Shown here piece by piece: positions 8,887 to 17,914 of a DNA stretch of 64,000 nt. Within the stretch, counting starts at the first letter, position 1. Every line of letters begins with the position of its first letter. The position numbers and the translations under genes were made by a program. Under the pieces are notes generated by a model, which did not search any database, had not been told where the DNA came from, and saw only the letters and a program-made list of their open reading frames with translations. The stretch comes from Oxalobacteraceae bacterium OTU3CAMAD1 (GTDB lineage: Bacteria; Pseudomonadota; Gammaproteobacteria; Burkholderiales; Burkholderiaceae_D), in assembly GCA_024123915.1 (NCBI GenBank), contig CP099650.1, forward strand, positions 5,022,001 to 5,086,000. The letters run 5' to 3'.

Positions 8887-9336
8887 ATGTTGAGTAAAAA
8901 ATTTATGGCTGTAGCGTTAGTGGCCGCAGCGACAGTATCATCGTCGGTCTACGCGAGCGACCGTGGGTTCAACACGGTGGCCGGCGCTGTGGTGGGAGCC
9001 GCGATCGGCAACAGCGCCGGTGGCCGTGATGGCGCCATCGTCGGCGGCCTGGTTGGCGCGGCGGTCGGCAACAGCATCAGCTCGGGCGACCGTCATCGCG
9101 GCTATCGCGACGATCGCGGCGGCCGTTACGTCGAAACCCGCGTGTATTCGCAGCCCGCGCCGGTCTACTACGAGCCAGCCCCGGTCTATTACGCGCCGCC
9201 ACCGCGCTACTACTCGCCGCCTCCACGGGTGGTGTATGTGGAACCGGCCCGCCCGTACTACCGCGAATCGCGCCGTGACTATTACTACGGCGACCGCTAC
9301 GACCGTGGCCATCGCCGCGACCGCTACGACCGTTAA
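8887..9336 (+). CDS. Exported glycine-zipper protein with Tyr/Pro/Arg-rich tail
   Basis: 149 residues with AAGGGGA ribosome site 6 bases before the ATG at 8887. The signal peptide ends VYA-SDRG. Residues about 30-63 form a double glycine zipper (AGAVVGAAIGNSAGG and GAIVGGLVGAAVGNS), the pattern of outer-membrane or periplasmic 17-kDa-antigen-like proteins. The C-terminal half is low complexity: repeated PAPVYYEP/APPPRYY units, then RRDYYYGDRYDRGHRRD. A cell-envelope structural role is likely; there is no enzymatic motif. A strong terminator follows directly. Confidence 0.85.
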   Translation: MLSKKFMAVALVAAATVSSSVYASDRGFNTVAGAVVGAAIGNSAGGRDGAIVGGLVGAAVGNSISSGDRHRGYRDDRGGRYVETRVYSQPAPVYYEPAPVYYAPPPRYYSPPPRVVYVEPARPYYRESRRDYYYGDRYDRGHRRDRYDR

Positions 9337-9352
9337 TTCGTAGCCAACATTG

Positions 9353-9382
9353 AAAGCCTGTCATCCGACAGGCTTTTTTTTC
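9353..9382 (+). terminator. Rho-independent terminator
   Basis: A perfect 10-bp stem, AAAGCCTGTC with GACAGGCTTT, flanks a 4-base ATCC loop and runs into eight or more T residues. It ends the glycine-zipper transcript and separates it from the kinase gene that starts at 9440. Confidence 0.93.
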
Positions 9383-9439
9383 GCTGTTTTTCGTCTCCCC
9401 CTGCTAGCTAGCCGTGACGGCCGGCGCCGAGGGGAAATC

Positions 9440-10477
9440 ATGACGACTACAGACGCAATCATCGCTTTGGAACTGGGACATTACCGCCTGCGCGAGCAGA
9501 TCGGCGGTTCGGCCTACGGCATCATCTGGCGCGCCAGCGGCCCCGGTCCCGCCGGCGACGTGGCGATCAAGTTGATCAACCAGGAGCAGATGGCGCGCGC
9601 CCTGCCCGCCCAACGCGACCGCTGGGTGGACTGCGCGAACAACGAGATCGCGTTCCTGCAGTCGCTGGAGCCGTGGGACGAGCGCCATATCGTGCGCTTG
9701 CTCGACAGCGGCTGGCACGAAGGCTTGCCGGTGCTCGCGCTGGAGTTGATGACGACGGATCTGGGCCAGCACATGGCCGCCCTCAAGAGCGCCGAGGATA
9801 CCGTGCCGCTGCCGATGGCACTCGGCTGGATCGCTCAAATCAATCAGGCGCTGGCCAAGGTGCACCAATATGGCTGGCGTTATCTGGACCTGAAACCGGC
9901 CAACGTGCTGCTGGACCGGCATCTGCACACCGTCAAGCTGGCCGATTTCGGCACCAATCGTCATCTCGGCAGCCTGCAAGCACACTCGTATGCCGGCACC
10001 GCCAATTGGCAGGCGCCGGAACAGTTTTTCCCCGCCGATGGCGGCGGCTATGCGACCGGTCCGCGCAGCGACTATTTTTCGCTGGGTGCGATGTTCTACT
10101 TCATGGTCACCGGCGGCCTGCCGCTGCGCTTCTGCGCCGATTGCGGCCAGGCCTACCGTGAACACCACACCGCCGGCGCGGACCTGCTGCGCCAGATGCA
10201 CGGCGGCGCGATTCCCGGCGCCCTGCTACCGGAGGAAGAGGCGCGCTTCGCCCTCGCCATACCGGTTGAGGCGCGCGATCCGGCGCTGGAGCTGTTGCGC
10301 GCCCTGCTGCATGTCGATCCGGCCAGGCGTCCGCGCCATGCGATCCAGATCAGCCGCATGCTCAACGCGATCCAAGGTGTGAAGCCGGCGCGGGGCGCCT
10401 TCAATCCGGCCGATCCGATTCATGCCATGCGTCGCCCCAGCGTCAGCAACGGCTGGCTGCATATCCAGGGGACGTGA
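9440..10477 (+). CDS. Ser/Thr protein kinase (Hanks type), no membrane segment
   Basis: 345 residues from the ATG at 9440 (GAGGGGA site upstream). Kinase motifs: degenerate glycine loop IGGSAYG (21-27), VAIK with K44, E69 in helix C, catalytic loop YLDLKPAN (D150, K152, N155), DFG at 169-171, APE at 192-194. The HRD His and Arg are replaced by Tyr and Leu, but all catalytic residues remain, so it is probably active. It lacks the transmembrane and PASTA sensor parts of PknB, so it should be cytosolic. The stop overlaps the next gene's start (TGATG), placing it first in an operon with a SEDS protein, FHA proteins and a PP2C phosphatase that may reverse its action. Confidence 0.9.
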   Translation: MTTTDAIIALELGHYRLREQIGGSAYGIIWRASGPGPAGDVAIKLINQEQMARALPAQRDRWVDCANNEIAFLQSLEPWDERHIVRLLDSGWHEGLPVLALELMTTDLGQHMAALKSAEDTVPLPMALGWIAQINQALAKVHQYGWRYLDLKPANVLLDRHLHTVKLADFGTNRHLGSLQAHSYAGTANWQAPEQFFPADGGGYATGPRSDYFSLGAMFYFMVTGGLPLRFCADCGQAYREHHTAGADLLRQMHGGAIPGALLPEEEARFALAIPVEARDPALELLRALLHVDPARRPRHAIQISRMLNAIQGVKPARGAFNPADPIHAMRRPSVSNGWLHIQGT

Positions 10478-12957
10478 TGGCGACGCCACTGCGTTTGCAC
10501 AAGGCGCCGGCGCGCGGCCCCTCGGGCGCACGGCCGCCGCTGTCCTGGCTCCCGGCACGGCCTTGCGCGGAGATCATCGCCGCTGCCGCCGCATGGCTGG
10601 CACGCTTCGCCGCGCAAAACATCGGCCTCGCCGCCACCCTCGCCCTGCTGGCCGCCCTTTTCGGCCTGCAGGCGCTGGCCCTCGTGCGCGCACCCGCAAG
10701 CTGGCTGCCGGCCACCATCGGCCTCTCTCTGACACCCGGCGAGACCATCACGCTGGGCCAGCGGGAACTGGCCGCGCCACAGACCGATCGCAGCCACCTC
10801 TCGCTGCGCCGCGACCCGCAGGACGGCTGGATGCTGCGCAATATCAGCCCGTCCAAGCAGATCATCCTGCTGCGCGACGGCGGCGAGCAGCGGATGGGCA
10901 GCGTGGCCCTGCGCGCCCGGCAAAGCTTCCAGGTCGACGGGGCCGTCTTCAACGTCACCGCCTCGGGTGCGGACACCATCGTCTTCACCCGCGACGGCCA
11001 TGAATGGCGCTACGACGGCGCCGTGTTATACCGCGACGGCCGCGCCCAATCGGGCTGCCCCGACGCGCGCCTGTCCGGGCAAGCGCTGTCGCTATGGAAC
11101 CGCGCCATGCCGATGATGCTGACCATCGCCCGGCCACTGTCATTCGGCGGCAATCTGTATTGCGGCAACCGCCTCGGACTGGCGCAAACCACGCCGGGCG
11201 CCGCGCAACTGTCGCGCGCCAACGGCCGGCTGGAGCTCTCGGCCGGCAATCCGGATGGCGACCGCGCCTCGGTGCTGGTGGATAGCGACGGCGTCCAGAC
11301 CGATTTGCGCCGTCAGGAGGCGTCGCTGGCCGGCGTGAACGCGATCATCGTCGGCCACACCCGTTTTCAGCTGACGCCAGCCGGCGACCAATTGAAGCTG
11401 ACACCGAGCCGCCATGTCAGCCTGTTCAGCGTGCCGGACCTGAAACTGCCGGAGGCGATCAGTTGGCAGTGGCAACAGCGCTCGCTGTGGAATAGCGGCC
11501 ATGCCACCGCCCTGTGGCTCGCTATCGCCGGCTGCCTGGCCTGCGTGGCCATCGGTGCGGCGTGCGCGATGTCCCCGCCAGCTCCGGGGCTGCGCCGCGC
11601 CGCCGCCGGCGCCAAGCTGCTGGGCGCGACGATCCTGCTGATCGCCGGCGTCGCCGCCCTGATTTCGCAACGTGCGGGGCTTCCGCCCAGCGCCGCCTTG
11701 TCGATGATGCTCGGCGCCTGCGCGCTGCTGCTTTGGCTGGCCTTCCCCGGCCGTCTCACGCTGTTGACAGCCACCGGCGTCGTGCTGCTTGCCGTCGGTC
11801 TGCTGGCCCAACTGGAACTGGGCCTCGGAGCGCCACAAACGTCGTGGTTGCGCTACTACCAGAAAAGCGCCGCCATGCTGGCGATAGGCGCCGGCCTTGG
11901 CGGCTTGCTGCGCCTGTGGGCGCAATACCAGGCCGCGCGCGCCGCGCATCTGCAGCAACGCACCATCGAATGGGTACTGGCGATATTCGCCGCCGTCGCG
12001 CTGGCGGCGCTGGCGGCGCAGGTATTGTGGGGCGACGAGACCGGCGTGTTCGACCTGCAGCCGGTGGAACTGGCCAAACTGGCCCTGACCGCGCTGACCG
12101 CCCACTGCCTGGCGCTGCGTTTCGGCTGGCATAGCGAAACACGGCATCCGGCCGACCACCGCGCCCGCTGGCTGCAACTGATCGCGCCGGCCCTGCTCTT
12201 CATCGCGCTGCTTGGCCTGTCGCTGGTGCAGATCGACGACTTCTCGCCGCTGATACTGCTGCTGGTGTGGAGCACCGCCATGGCCTTCGCCTACGCCCTG
12301 GCCGCCCGCCACCGCCTGCTTACGGCCACGTTGATCGCCGCATCGCTGCTCGCCGTGGGCGCCGTGGTCTACCTGCGCCTGGCCGGCACGGACGATTTGA
12401 TACGCTGGGGCTTCTACGCCGACCGCTTCCTGGTCTGGCTCAATCCCGCAGAACATCCGCACACCGGCCAGCAGTTGCTGCTCGGCGCCCGCGCCATCGG
12501 CGAAGGCGGCTGGCTGGGGGCGGACCACTGGCTAGGCCTGCGCGCGCTGGGCCAATCGGCCGGCGGCGTGGTCCAAATCCCCGCCGTGCAGGACGACTTC
12601 GCGGCGACCTTTTTCATCAACCGCCACGGCCTGGCCGGCGCGCTGCTGCTGTGGGGCGCGCAGGCGGCCTTCCTGACCGGGATCGTGCTGACCGCGCTGC
12701 GCGCCCACCACGCCGGCGACACTGCGCGCAACTTCCGCCAGGCCTGGTCCGGCCGCTTCCGCTATTTCGCGCTGTGCGGCGGCGGCGCCTTCGTGCTCGG
12801 TCACTTCCTGCTGTCGTGGGGGACCAACCTGGCGATCTTCCCGATCATGGGGCAGCCGATGAGTTTTCTGTCGGCCGGCGGCAGCCATCTACTGTTTTTC
12901 CTTTGCCCCCTGCTAGCGTTTAGTGCCATCAGCGCGCAATCTTTAGAAGGAGACTGA
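10477..12957 (+). CDS. SEDS-family (RodA/FtsW-like) membrane protein with N-terminal FHA-like domain
   Basis: 826 residues; ATG at 10477, with a GTG directly before it. An N-terminal membrane segment (about 48-72) is followed by a soluble part (75-335) and about ten further membrane helices. The second half carries SEDS peptidoglycan polymerase signatures: QPVELAKLAL near 528, WLNP...GQQLL...GEGGWLG near 654-681, IPAVQDDF near 701-708 with the conserved Asp, and PMSFLSAGGSH near 794-804. The soluble part resembles an FHA fold (ITLGQ, RSHLSL, LRNIS at 91-125). If there is one preceding helix it faces the periplasm, where its two Cys (about 194, 229) could pair. RodA and FtsW themselves are about 400 residues, so this is roughly double length. 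Confidence 0.88.
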   Translation: MATPLRLHKAPARGPSGARPPLSWLPARPCAEIIAAAAAWLARFAAQNIGLAATLALLAALFGLQALALVRAPASWLPATIGLSLTPGETITLGQRELAAPQTDRSHLSLRRDPQDGWMLRNISPSKQIILLRDGGEQRMGSVALRARQSFQVDGAVFNVTASGADTIVFTRDGHEWRYDGAVLYRDGRAQSGCPDARLSGQALSLWNRAMPMMLTIARPLSFGGNLYCGNRLGLAQTTPGAAQLSRANGRLELSAGNPDGDRASVLVDSDGVQTDLRRQEASLAGVNAIIVGHTRFQLTPAGDQLKLTPSRHVSLFSVPDLKLPEAISWQWQQRSLWNSGHATALWLAIAGCLACVAIGAACAMSPPAPGLRRAAAGAKLLGATILLIAGVAALISQRAGLPPSAALSMMLGACALLLWLAFPGRLTLLTATGVVLLAVGLLAQLELGLGAPQTSWLRYYQKSAAMLAIGAGLGGLLRLWAQYQAARAAHLQQRTIEWVLAIFAAVALAALAAQVLWGDETGVFDLQPVELAKLALTALTAHCLALRFGWHSETRHPADHRARWLQLIAPALLFIALLGLSLVQIDDFSPLILLLVWSTAMAFAYALAARHRLLTATLIAASLLAVGAVVYLRLAGTDDLIRWGFYADRFLVWLNPAEHPHTGQQLLLGARAIGEGGWLGADHWLGLRALGQSAGGVVQIPAVQDDFAATFFINRHGLAGALLLWGAQAAFLTGIVLTALRAHHAGDTARNFRQAWSGRFRYFALCGGGAFVLGHFLLSWGTNLAIFPIMGQPMSFLSAGGSHLLFFLCPLLAFSAISAQSLEGD

Positions 12958-12960
12958 ATC

Positions 12961-14550
12961 ATGCCGATCTATGTCCAACACGAAGTCCTGGGCCGTATTC
13001 CCGACGTTTTCAACGGCGAGGCGATCTGGCAGGCTCCCGGCCTGGCGCTTTTTTCTCGCCGTCCGCTGCTGCGCGACCTGCTGGAACGCAGCCCGCGCGA
13101 GCACAAGGGCCGCGCCGCCACCCGCTGCTTCTCCCACGTGACGCTGATGCTGCCGCAGGAGGATGTCGATGACGACTACCACCTCACGCGCGGCGCCCGC
13201 GCCCGCGACCTGGCGCAAACTTTGACGGCGTTGCATCAAAAGGACTTCGGCGATCTGCTGGGCGGCGATCAGGTGCGCTACGACGTCGTCGGCACCGAGG
13301 CGCTGTCGCCGGGCGAGATCGAGGTCAAGTTCGGCCACGCCGTGTATTTGCCGGCGGCCGACGAAAAAATCCTTTTCAACGTCAGCGTTTCGCGCGACAG
13401 CGCGATTTGGCATCCGGTCTGCCCGATCTATCCGAACCAGCGCCTGGCGCTGATCGGCGGCGAAGGCGGCGCCGCCAGCGTGATCGCCAGCGGCTGGCCG
13501 TTCGGCCCGGAAGGCGCGATCCTGATCATCAACGACGGACCCGACGCGGCGCCGGTGGTGCAGATGCGCCCCAAGGATGCCTTCGAATGCCGCTTCGATC
13601 CGCGCAGCGGCTACTACACCATCAAATCCCTGCGCGAGGCGCCGGACGGCAGCCCGCGTCTTATGCTCAAGATCGCGCGTGCCTCGGGCGCGCCCGTCGG
13701 CACGCAGTCCAGCGCAATAGAAGGCATCAGCATCAATCCCGCGCCTGTGCAGGCGCCCGCGCCGGCCGCCCACGCCACGCCGGCCAAACCGGCTGTGTGG
13801 CAAAGCCGCGCCGACGGCGCCCCGCTGGAGCTGACGGCCGTGCCGGTCAGCCACAAGCCGGCCAATAAGCCGGGGGAAAGCGACGCGACCTACGCGCCGG
13901 TCTCCCGGCAACGCGTCAACCTGGTGGCGCTGGCCCTGCCCCGTCTGAGCCGCTACCGCGACACCGGCGCCCAGACGCTGGAACTGCCTTTCGACCGCGC
14001 GCTGGCCTTGTCCGCCGACGCGGCGCCGGTCATCAGTTTCGTGGTCGACGCGGCCGACGAACTGTATGCCTGCACCGCCGAAGGCCGCCAGCGCATCAAC
14101 GCGCCGTCCACGTTCTCGCCGGTCGACGGGCGCGCAATCCGGCTACTGCCGGCGGCGCCGGAAATGGCGGACCGCTACCGCGCCCTGCTCTGTCTCGCGC
14201 AGCCTGTCGGCGCGGCGGTCGCCGGCGGTGCGCGCTTCACCTTCGGGCGCAATTCGCCGATGCTGTCGGCGCTGCGCTTGCTCGATTCGCCGCGCTTCAT
14301 CAAGCGCGCCGACGGCGTCAACGCGGCCAGCGCCGACCGCATCGGCCTGTCGCGCAACGCTTTCAGTTTTGAAGCGACATCGGATGGCTACAAAATCGGC
14401 CGGCTGACCGCCACCCAGGGCCTGTACCACCTGAACGAAAAAATGGAGTTCGTCGCCAGCATCGGCGACACGGGCACCGACGCGCCGTATCTGCTGCCGG
14501 CCGGTCATCATCTCGTCGCCGGCCATTACGTGCTGCGCTTCGACGCCTGA
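12961..14550 (+). CDS. FhaA-like protein with degenerate C-terminal FHA domain
   Basis: 529 residues, starting 4 bases after the SEDS stop behind AGAAGGAGA. Residues about 422-528 read as an FHA domain: FTFGRN (427-431), GLSRNAF (462-468, with Phe in place of the phosphothreonine-side His), GLYHLNEK, LLPAGHHLVAGHYVLRF. The N-terminal 250 residues form a separate domain (CFSHVTLMLPQED, LSPGEIEVKFGH) that may correspond to the N-terminal domain of actinobacterial FhaA, but I hold that only weakly. A Pro/Ala-rich linker (245-275) joins the parts. There is no signal peptide. It probably acts as a phospho-dependent adaptor for the neighbouring kinase. Confidence 0.7.
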   Translation: MPIYVQHEVLGRIPDVFNGEAIWQAPGLALFSRRPLLRDLLERSPREHKGRAATRCFSHVTLMLPQEDVDDDYHLTRGARARDLAQTLTALHQKDFGDLLGGDQVRYDVVGTEALSPGEIEVKFGHAVYLPAADEKILFNVSVSRDSAIWHPVCPIYPNQRLALIGGEGGAASVIASGWPFGPEGAILIINDGPDAAPVVQMRPKDAFECRFDPRSGYYTIKSLREAPDGSPRLMLKIARASGAPVGTQSSAIEGISINPAPVQAPAPAAHATPAKPAVWQSRADGAPLELTAVPVSHKPANKPGESDATYAPVSRQRVNLVALALPRLSRYRDTGAQTLELPFDRALALSADAAPVISFVVDAADELYACTAEGRQRINAPSTFSPVDGRAIRLLPAAPEMADRYRALLCLAQPVGAAVAGGARFTFGRNSPMLSALRLLDSPRFIKRADGVNAASADRIGLSRNAFSFEATSDGYKIGRLTATQGLYHLNEKMEFVASIGDTGTDAPYLLPAGHHLVAGHYVLRFDA

Positions 14551-14561
14551 GGGGACCTCCG

Positions 14562-15056
14562 ATGGAGACGGCAAAACTCTACGCGGTCTGCGCGTTCGCG
14601 ACGGGATTGGTGATCACACTTTTCCTGGCCGCCTATCTGACCCCGAACCAATGGTGGCGCCGCGCCAACGCGCGCGCGCTGCTGATCATGGTCGTCGGCG
14701 CATGGGGTTTCGGGAGCCTGATCCTGTATGCGGTCCAGGGTACGCGGCCGGTTGCGGCGGGCACGCTCGAAGGCGCCGCGAACCGGTCGTCGCCTGAAAT
14801 ACGCGCGGCGGCATCCTCGCCAACGCCCCTCCCGCCTGAACTCATCACCGGCAGGCCCTACCAGGTACACCGCGACCTGAACGTACGCGCGGCCGCCGGG
14901 GTGCATGCGGCGCGCCTGACCACCGTGCCGGCCGGCGCCAGCGTCACGCCCACCGGCGCGCGCGAAGGCGACTGGTGGCAGGTCACAACCGGCGCCGCCG
15001 GCCGTGAACAAACGGGCTGGGTCAGCAGCTTGTGGCTGCGCCGGGGCGGCGAATGA
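14562..15056 (+). CDS. Two-helix membrane protein with SH3-like domain
   Basis: 164 residues with GAGGGGACC upstream. Two membrane segments (about 6-27 and 38-58) precede a short Pro/Ser linker and a C-terminal bacterial SH3-like domain (about 100-162: DLNVRAAAGVHAARLTTVPAG, then GDWWQV and GWVSSLWL). The usual SH3_3 features LNVRxxPG and GWVxxxYL are recognisable. Such domains bind peptidoglycan or peptides. With the hairpin topology the SH3 domain would face the same side as the N-terminus, so its compartment is uncertain. It lies between the FHA and PP2C genes and its stop overlaps the next ATG (ATGA). Confidence 0.82.
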   Translation: METAKLYAVCAFATGLVITLFLAAYLTPNQWWRRANARALLIMVVGAWGFGSLILYAVQGTRPVAAGTLEGAANRSSPEIRAAASSPTPLPPELITGRPYQVHRDLNVRAAAGVHAARLTTVPAGASVTPTGAREGDWWQVTTGAAGREQTGWVSSLWLRRGGE

Positions 15057-16198
15057 CGCATCCGCGCAGCGAGTCCTCGTTCCGGTCCGCGCACACTTCC
15101 GCGCACACTTCATCGCCCGCTTCCGCAGACGTGGCTTTTTCAGCTAAGCTGTGGCCTTTCGGACTCCGCGCCGCGCCGCCCGCCACGATGACAAGAATCA
15201 CCGACATGCTGGACTTCGGCCCCGGGCTCGATATCGCAGCCCGCAGCAGCGCCAGCATCAGCAAACTGCAAGTGCCGGAAAACCAGGACAATCTGCTGGT
15301 CATCGATGCCAGCGGATGCGCGGTATTCCTGCGCGACCAAACCAGCCAATCGGCCACGCTCGCGAACTGGCCGCAAGGCCATGTGCGCCTCGCCGTTATG
15401 GACGGCATGGGTGGCCACGGCCACGGACGCGAGGCCGCCGAGGCGGTTGCCGACGGCCTGCTGCGCGTGCCCGCGTGCGGCACGGTGGAAGAACTGGGCG
15501 CGCACCTGGACCGCCTGCACGACGAACTTCAACAGCGCTTCCGCCAGCCCGGCGATACCGACAGCTTCCGCCGTCCCGGCACCACGCTCACGCTGCTGGA
15601 AATCCCGCCCGGCCAGGCGCCGATGCTGTACCACGCCGGCGATTCGCGGCTGTACGAAATCACCGCGCAAACCGTCCGGCCGCTGACGGTGGACCATGTG
15701 CCGGCCACCTGCTTCGCGATGCACGGGCTGCTGGGCGAAGAGGAATGGTGGCAGCAGGTGCACGGCGAGCACCGGCCGCAGATCTCGCAGGCCTACATCC
15801 TCGGCAACGCCTTCGCCAATCCGCAGGTGCTGGAGGACGGCCTGCTGCCGCTGGACGCGGCCAACCTGCCGCCGTTCCTGCGGCGCCTGTCCGACCGCCG
15901 CGCCGTAACGGTCCGCGCCGACGCCACCTATTTGCTGGCCACCGACGGCTTCTGGTCGTGCGGCCGTCCGCTGCCCTGGACCGCCCGCTGGCCGGCGCTG
16001 ATGGTCCGGCCGGGCCACTCCGCCGGCGCCGCGCTCGACGCGTTATTCAACGATTACGCCGACCATCCGCCGGCCAATCTCCACATCGACAATGTGACCG
16101 CCATTGTGATGCGATTTGCGCAACCCGCGCCGCGCCCGGAGATCCGCAATCTTGACGAAACGGCACTGCCGGCCGCATCAATCCCGCCGTATTTTTGA
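15053..16198 (+). CDS. PP2C-family Ser/Thr protein phosphatase (PstP-like)
   Basis: 381 residues from the ATG that overlaps the previous stop. PP2C metal and catalytic motifs are all present: QDN at 78-80, VMDGMGGHG at 115-123, GTTLTLL at 176-182, HAGDSRLY at 194-201, LATDGFW and the closing DNVTAIVMR. It should dephosphorylate the Ser/Thr kinase targets encoded on both sides. The first 45 residues are Ser/Ala-rich and not conserved in the family; an internal ATG (MTRITDML) is a possible alternative start. There is no membrane segment, unlike mycobacterial PstP. Position after a kinase, SEDS and FHA genes matches the gene set of actinobacterial pstP operons. Confidence 0.92.
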   Translation: MTHPRSESSFRSAHTSAHTSSPASADVAFSAKLWPFGLRAAPPATMTRITDMLDFGPGLDIAARSSASISKLQVPENQDNLLVIDASGCAVFLRDQTSQSATLANWPQGHVRLAVMDGMGGHGHGREAAEAVADGLLRVPACGTVEELGAHLDRLHDELQQRFRQPGDTDSFRRPGTTLTLLEIPPGQAPMLYHAGDSRLYEITAQTVRPLTVDHVPATCFAMHGLLGEEEWWQQVHGEHRPQISQAYILGNAFANPQVLEDGLLPLDAANLPPFLRRLSDRRAVTVRADATYLLATDGFWSCGRPLPWTARWPALMVRPGHSAGAALDALFNDYADHPPANLHIDNVTAIVMRFAQPAPRPEIRNLDETALPAASIPPYF

Positions 16199-16336
16199 GC
16201 GTTGACGAGGGGTAAGTGTTGCGTCTTGATCGCCGCATGTGCCTTAGGGCAAAAATATGCCGGTCAGGCGCGCGTTTAATTGCCAAGGACCGCGTAAACC
16301 GCATAAACTGACAGGTATTCCATCGGTCGGTATGCC

Positions 16337-17914
16337 ATGAAAAAATGCAGTAATGCCCAGCATCCGCATTGCACCTATTGGGTCATGTCTGGAGAACAAG
16401 CTTGCGAAGGCGGTCACGCCCAAGCCGAGCCGTCCAGCTATGACCTGTTGAGCGCCGTGCGCAGCGCCCGCGCCGGTGGTCCGGCGACGACGCCGGCTGC
16501 CGCCGACACCAGCATCGCCGCGCCGCGTTTCGCCGCACCTTCCGCCGCATCATCCGCCATCATCAGCGCGCCATCGGGTTACGCCCGGCCGCTGCAACGC
16601 GCCCAATCCGAGCGCCCGCAACTGCATATCAGCGGCTTCGACCCGCGCGCGGCCGGCGGCCGTCAAACGCTGAAGATGGAACTGCGCGGCATGCCCGACG
16701 CCTGCGCGCCGCAATTGACGCTGCAACTGCAGTCGGACCTGATCCCCAACGGCGCGGCGCGCCAGCAGTTCGTGCGCGCCACCAATGGCGAATGGCGTCC
16801 GGTATTCGTCGAGTTTTCGTCGCGCGGCAAAGAGCACGGCCAATACCAAATCAGCATCGAGCTGCTTAGCCAGCACACCGGCATGGCGGCCCGCAAATGG
16901 GTGTGCACTTTCGTCATCCTGGTGCCGCGCCTCGACGCGACCCTGACCGAAATTCACCGCATCTTCCTGAGCACCCACAAGAACGTGCGCGTGATGGCGG
17001 ACGACGCCTCCATCGCTCGCGTCAGCGCGCAAGGCGGCGACAGTCTCGATATCGACGTCACCGCCCGCAACGCCGGCATCGCGCACCTGGACCTGAACGC
17101 GCCGGCCGGCAAAGTGGACCTGGGCTTCACCACCATCGCCTGGGACGAAGACCTCATCGAGATCGACATCCCCGTCACCAACGCAGTACATCCGCACGCC
17201 AGCCGCGCGGCCAGCTTCGTCAACGCCGCGCCGGAGAGCGGCGCCCAGCGTCAGATTCGGCTGTTCGCGATGGAAGAATGCGTGCTGGGACGCTTTGAAC
17301 TGGTCGATCCGGAATCCGACGTGATGCTGACCCATTACACCGCCGACGGCCAGGACACCAACGGCCTGACGCGGCGCCTGTCCGGCCGCCACGCGGTGAT
17401 CCGCCGCTGCGGCCAGGGGTTTGAGATCGAAGACGTGTCCCGCTATGGCATCCTGCTCGACGGCGTCTGGCCAGGCAAGCACAAACCGACCACGCTGCGC
17501 CTCGGCATGCGCATTGAACTGAGCGCCAGCATCAAGGGCATAGTCGTGCTGTCGGTGTCGGCCATCATGCCGCACGGCGTGATCCTGCACCGCATCGACC
17601 AGGGCGCGAACGCCGAGTGCTTCTACGTGCTGATGCCGGAAACGCATCCCGGTTACCCCGTCAAATCGTTTGCCGCCGCGCCGCACGCGGCCGCGTTGCC
17701 GCTGCTGCTGCATCGCGATGGCGGCTTCTGGCACCTCGACCAGTTGACCGGCAAGGAGACCGCGCTGGCGCCGGGCGTATCGCTGGATAAACTGAGCCGC
17801 GTTCCGCGCCACAGCCGTTTCGCCAGCGATCCGTATCCGGAGCACTGGATCATCCGCACCGGCGCCGCCGACATGTACAACACCGTCGCTGCACGCGACA
17901 TGCATACCGCCTAA
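16337..17914 (+). CDS. Zn-ribbon and FHA domain protein
   Basis: 525 residues. The N-terminus has Cys4, Cys12, Cys23 with nearby His residues, suggesting a small zinc ribbon. After a Ser/Ala linker comes a beta-rich domain (about 93-285). An FHA domain follows at about 307-412: LGRF (R319), LSGRH (S349, H352), then ISRYG-type turn where the usual Asn-Gly is Tyr-Gly (VSRYGILLDG), LRLGMRIEL. A third beta-rich region ends the protein. The key phosphothreonine contacts (Arg, Ser, His) are kept, so it may bind kinase-phosphorylated partners. It lies 138 bases after the phosphatase gene and may have its own promoter. It ends overlapping the convergent LysR gene by 4 bases. Confidence 0.82.
   Translation: MKKCSNAQHPHCTYWVMSGEQACEGGHAQAEPSSYDLLSAVRSARAGGPATTPAAADTSIAAPRFAAPSAASSAIISAPSGYARPLQRAQSERPQLHISGFDPRAAGGRQTLKMELRGMPDACAPQLTLQLQSDLIPNGAARQQFVRATNGEWRPVFVEFSSRGKEHGQYQISIELLSQHTGMAARKWVCTFVILVPRLDATLTEIHRIFLSTHKNVRVMADDASIARVSAQGGDSLDIDVTARNAGIAHLDLNAPAGKVDLGFTTIAWDEDLIEIDIPVTNAVHPHASRAASFVNAAPESGAQRQIRLFAMEECVLGRFELVDPESDVMLTHYTADGQDTNGLTRRLSGRHAVIRRCGQGFEIEDVSRYGILLDGVWPGKHKPTTLRLGMRIELSASIKGIVVLSVSAIMPHGVILHRIDQGANAECFYVLMPETHPGYPVKSFAAAPHAAALPLLLHRDGGFWHLDQLTGKETALAPGVSLDKLSRVPRHSRFASDPYPEHWIIRTGAADMYNTVAARDMHTA

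Noticed and set aside
9440..17914. Type VI secretion locus
   Set aside because: Kinase, PP2C and FHA genes occur in T6SS loci, but no TssB, TssC, TssM, VgrG, Hcp or ClpV-like gene is present, whereas SEDS and PBP genes are.
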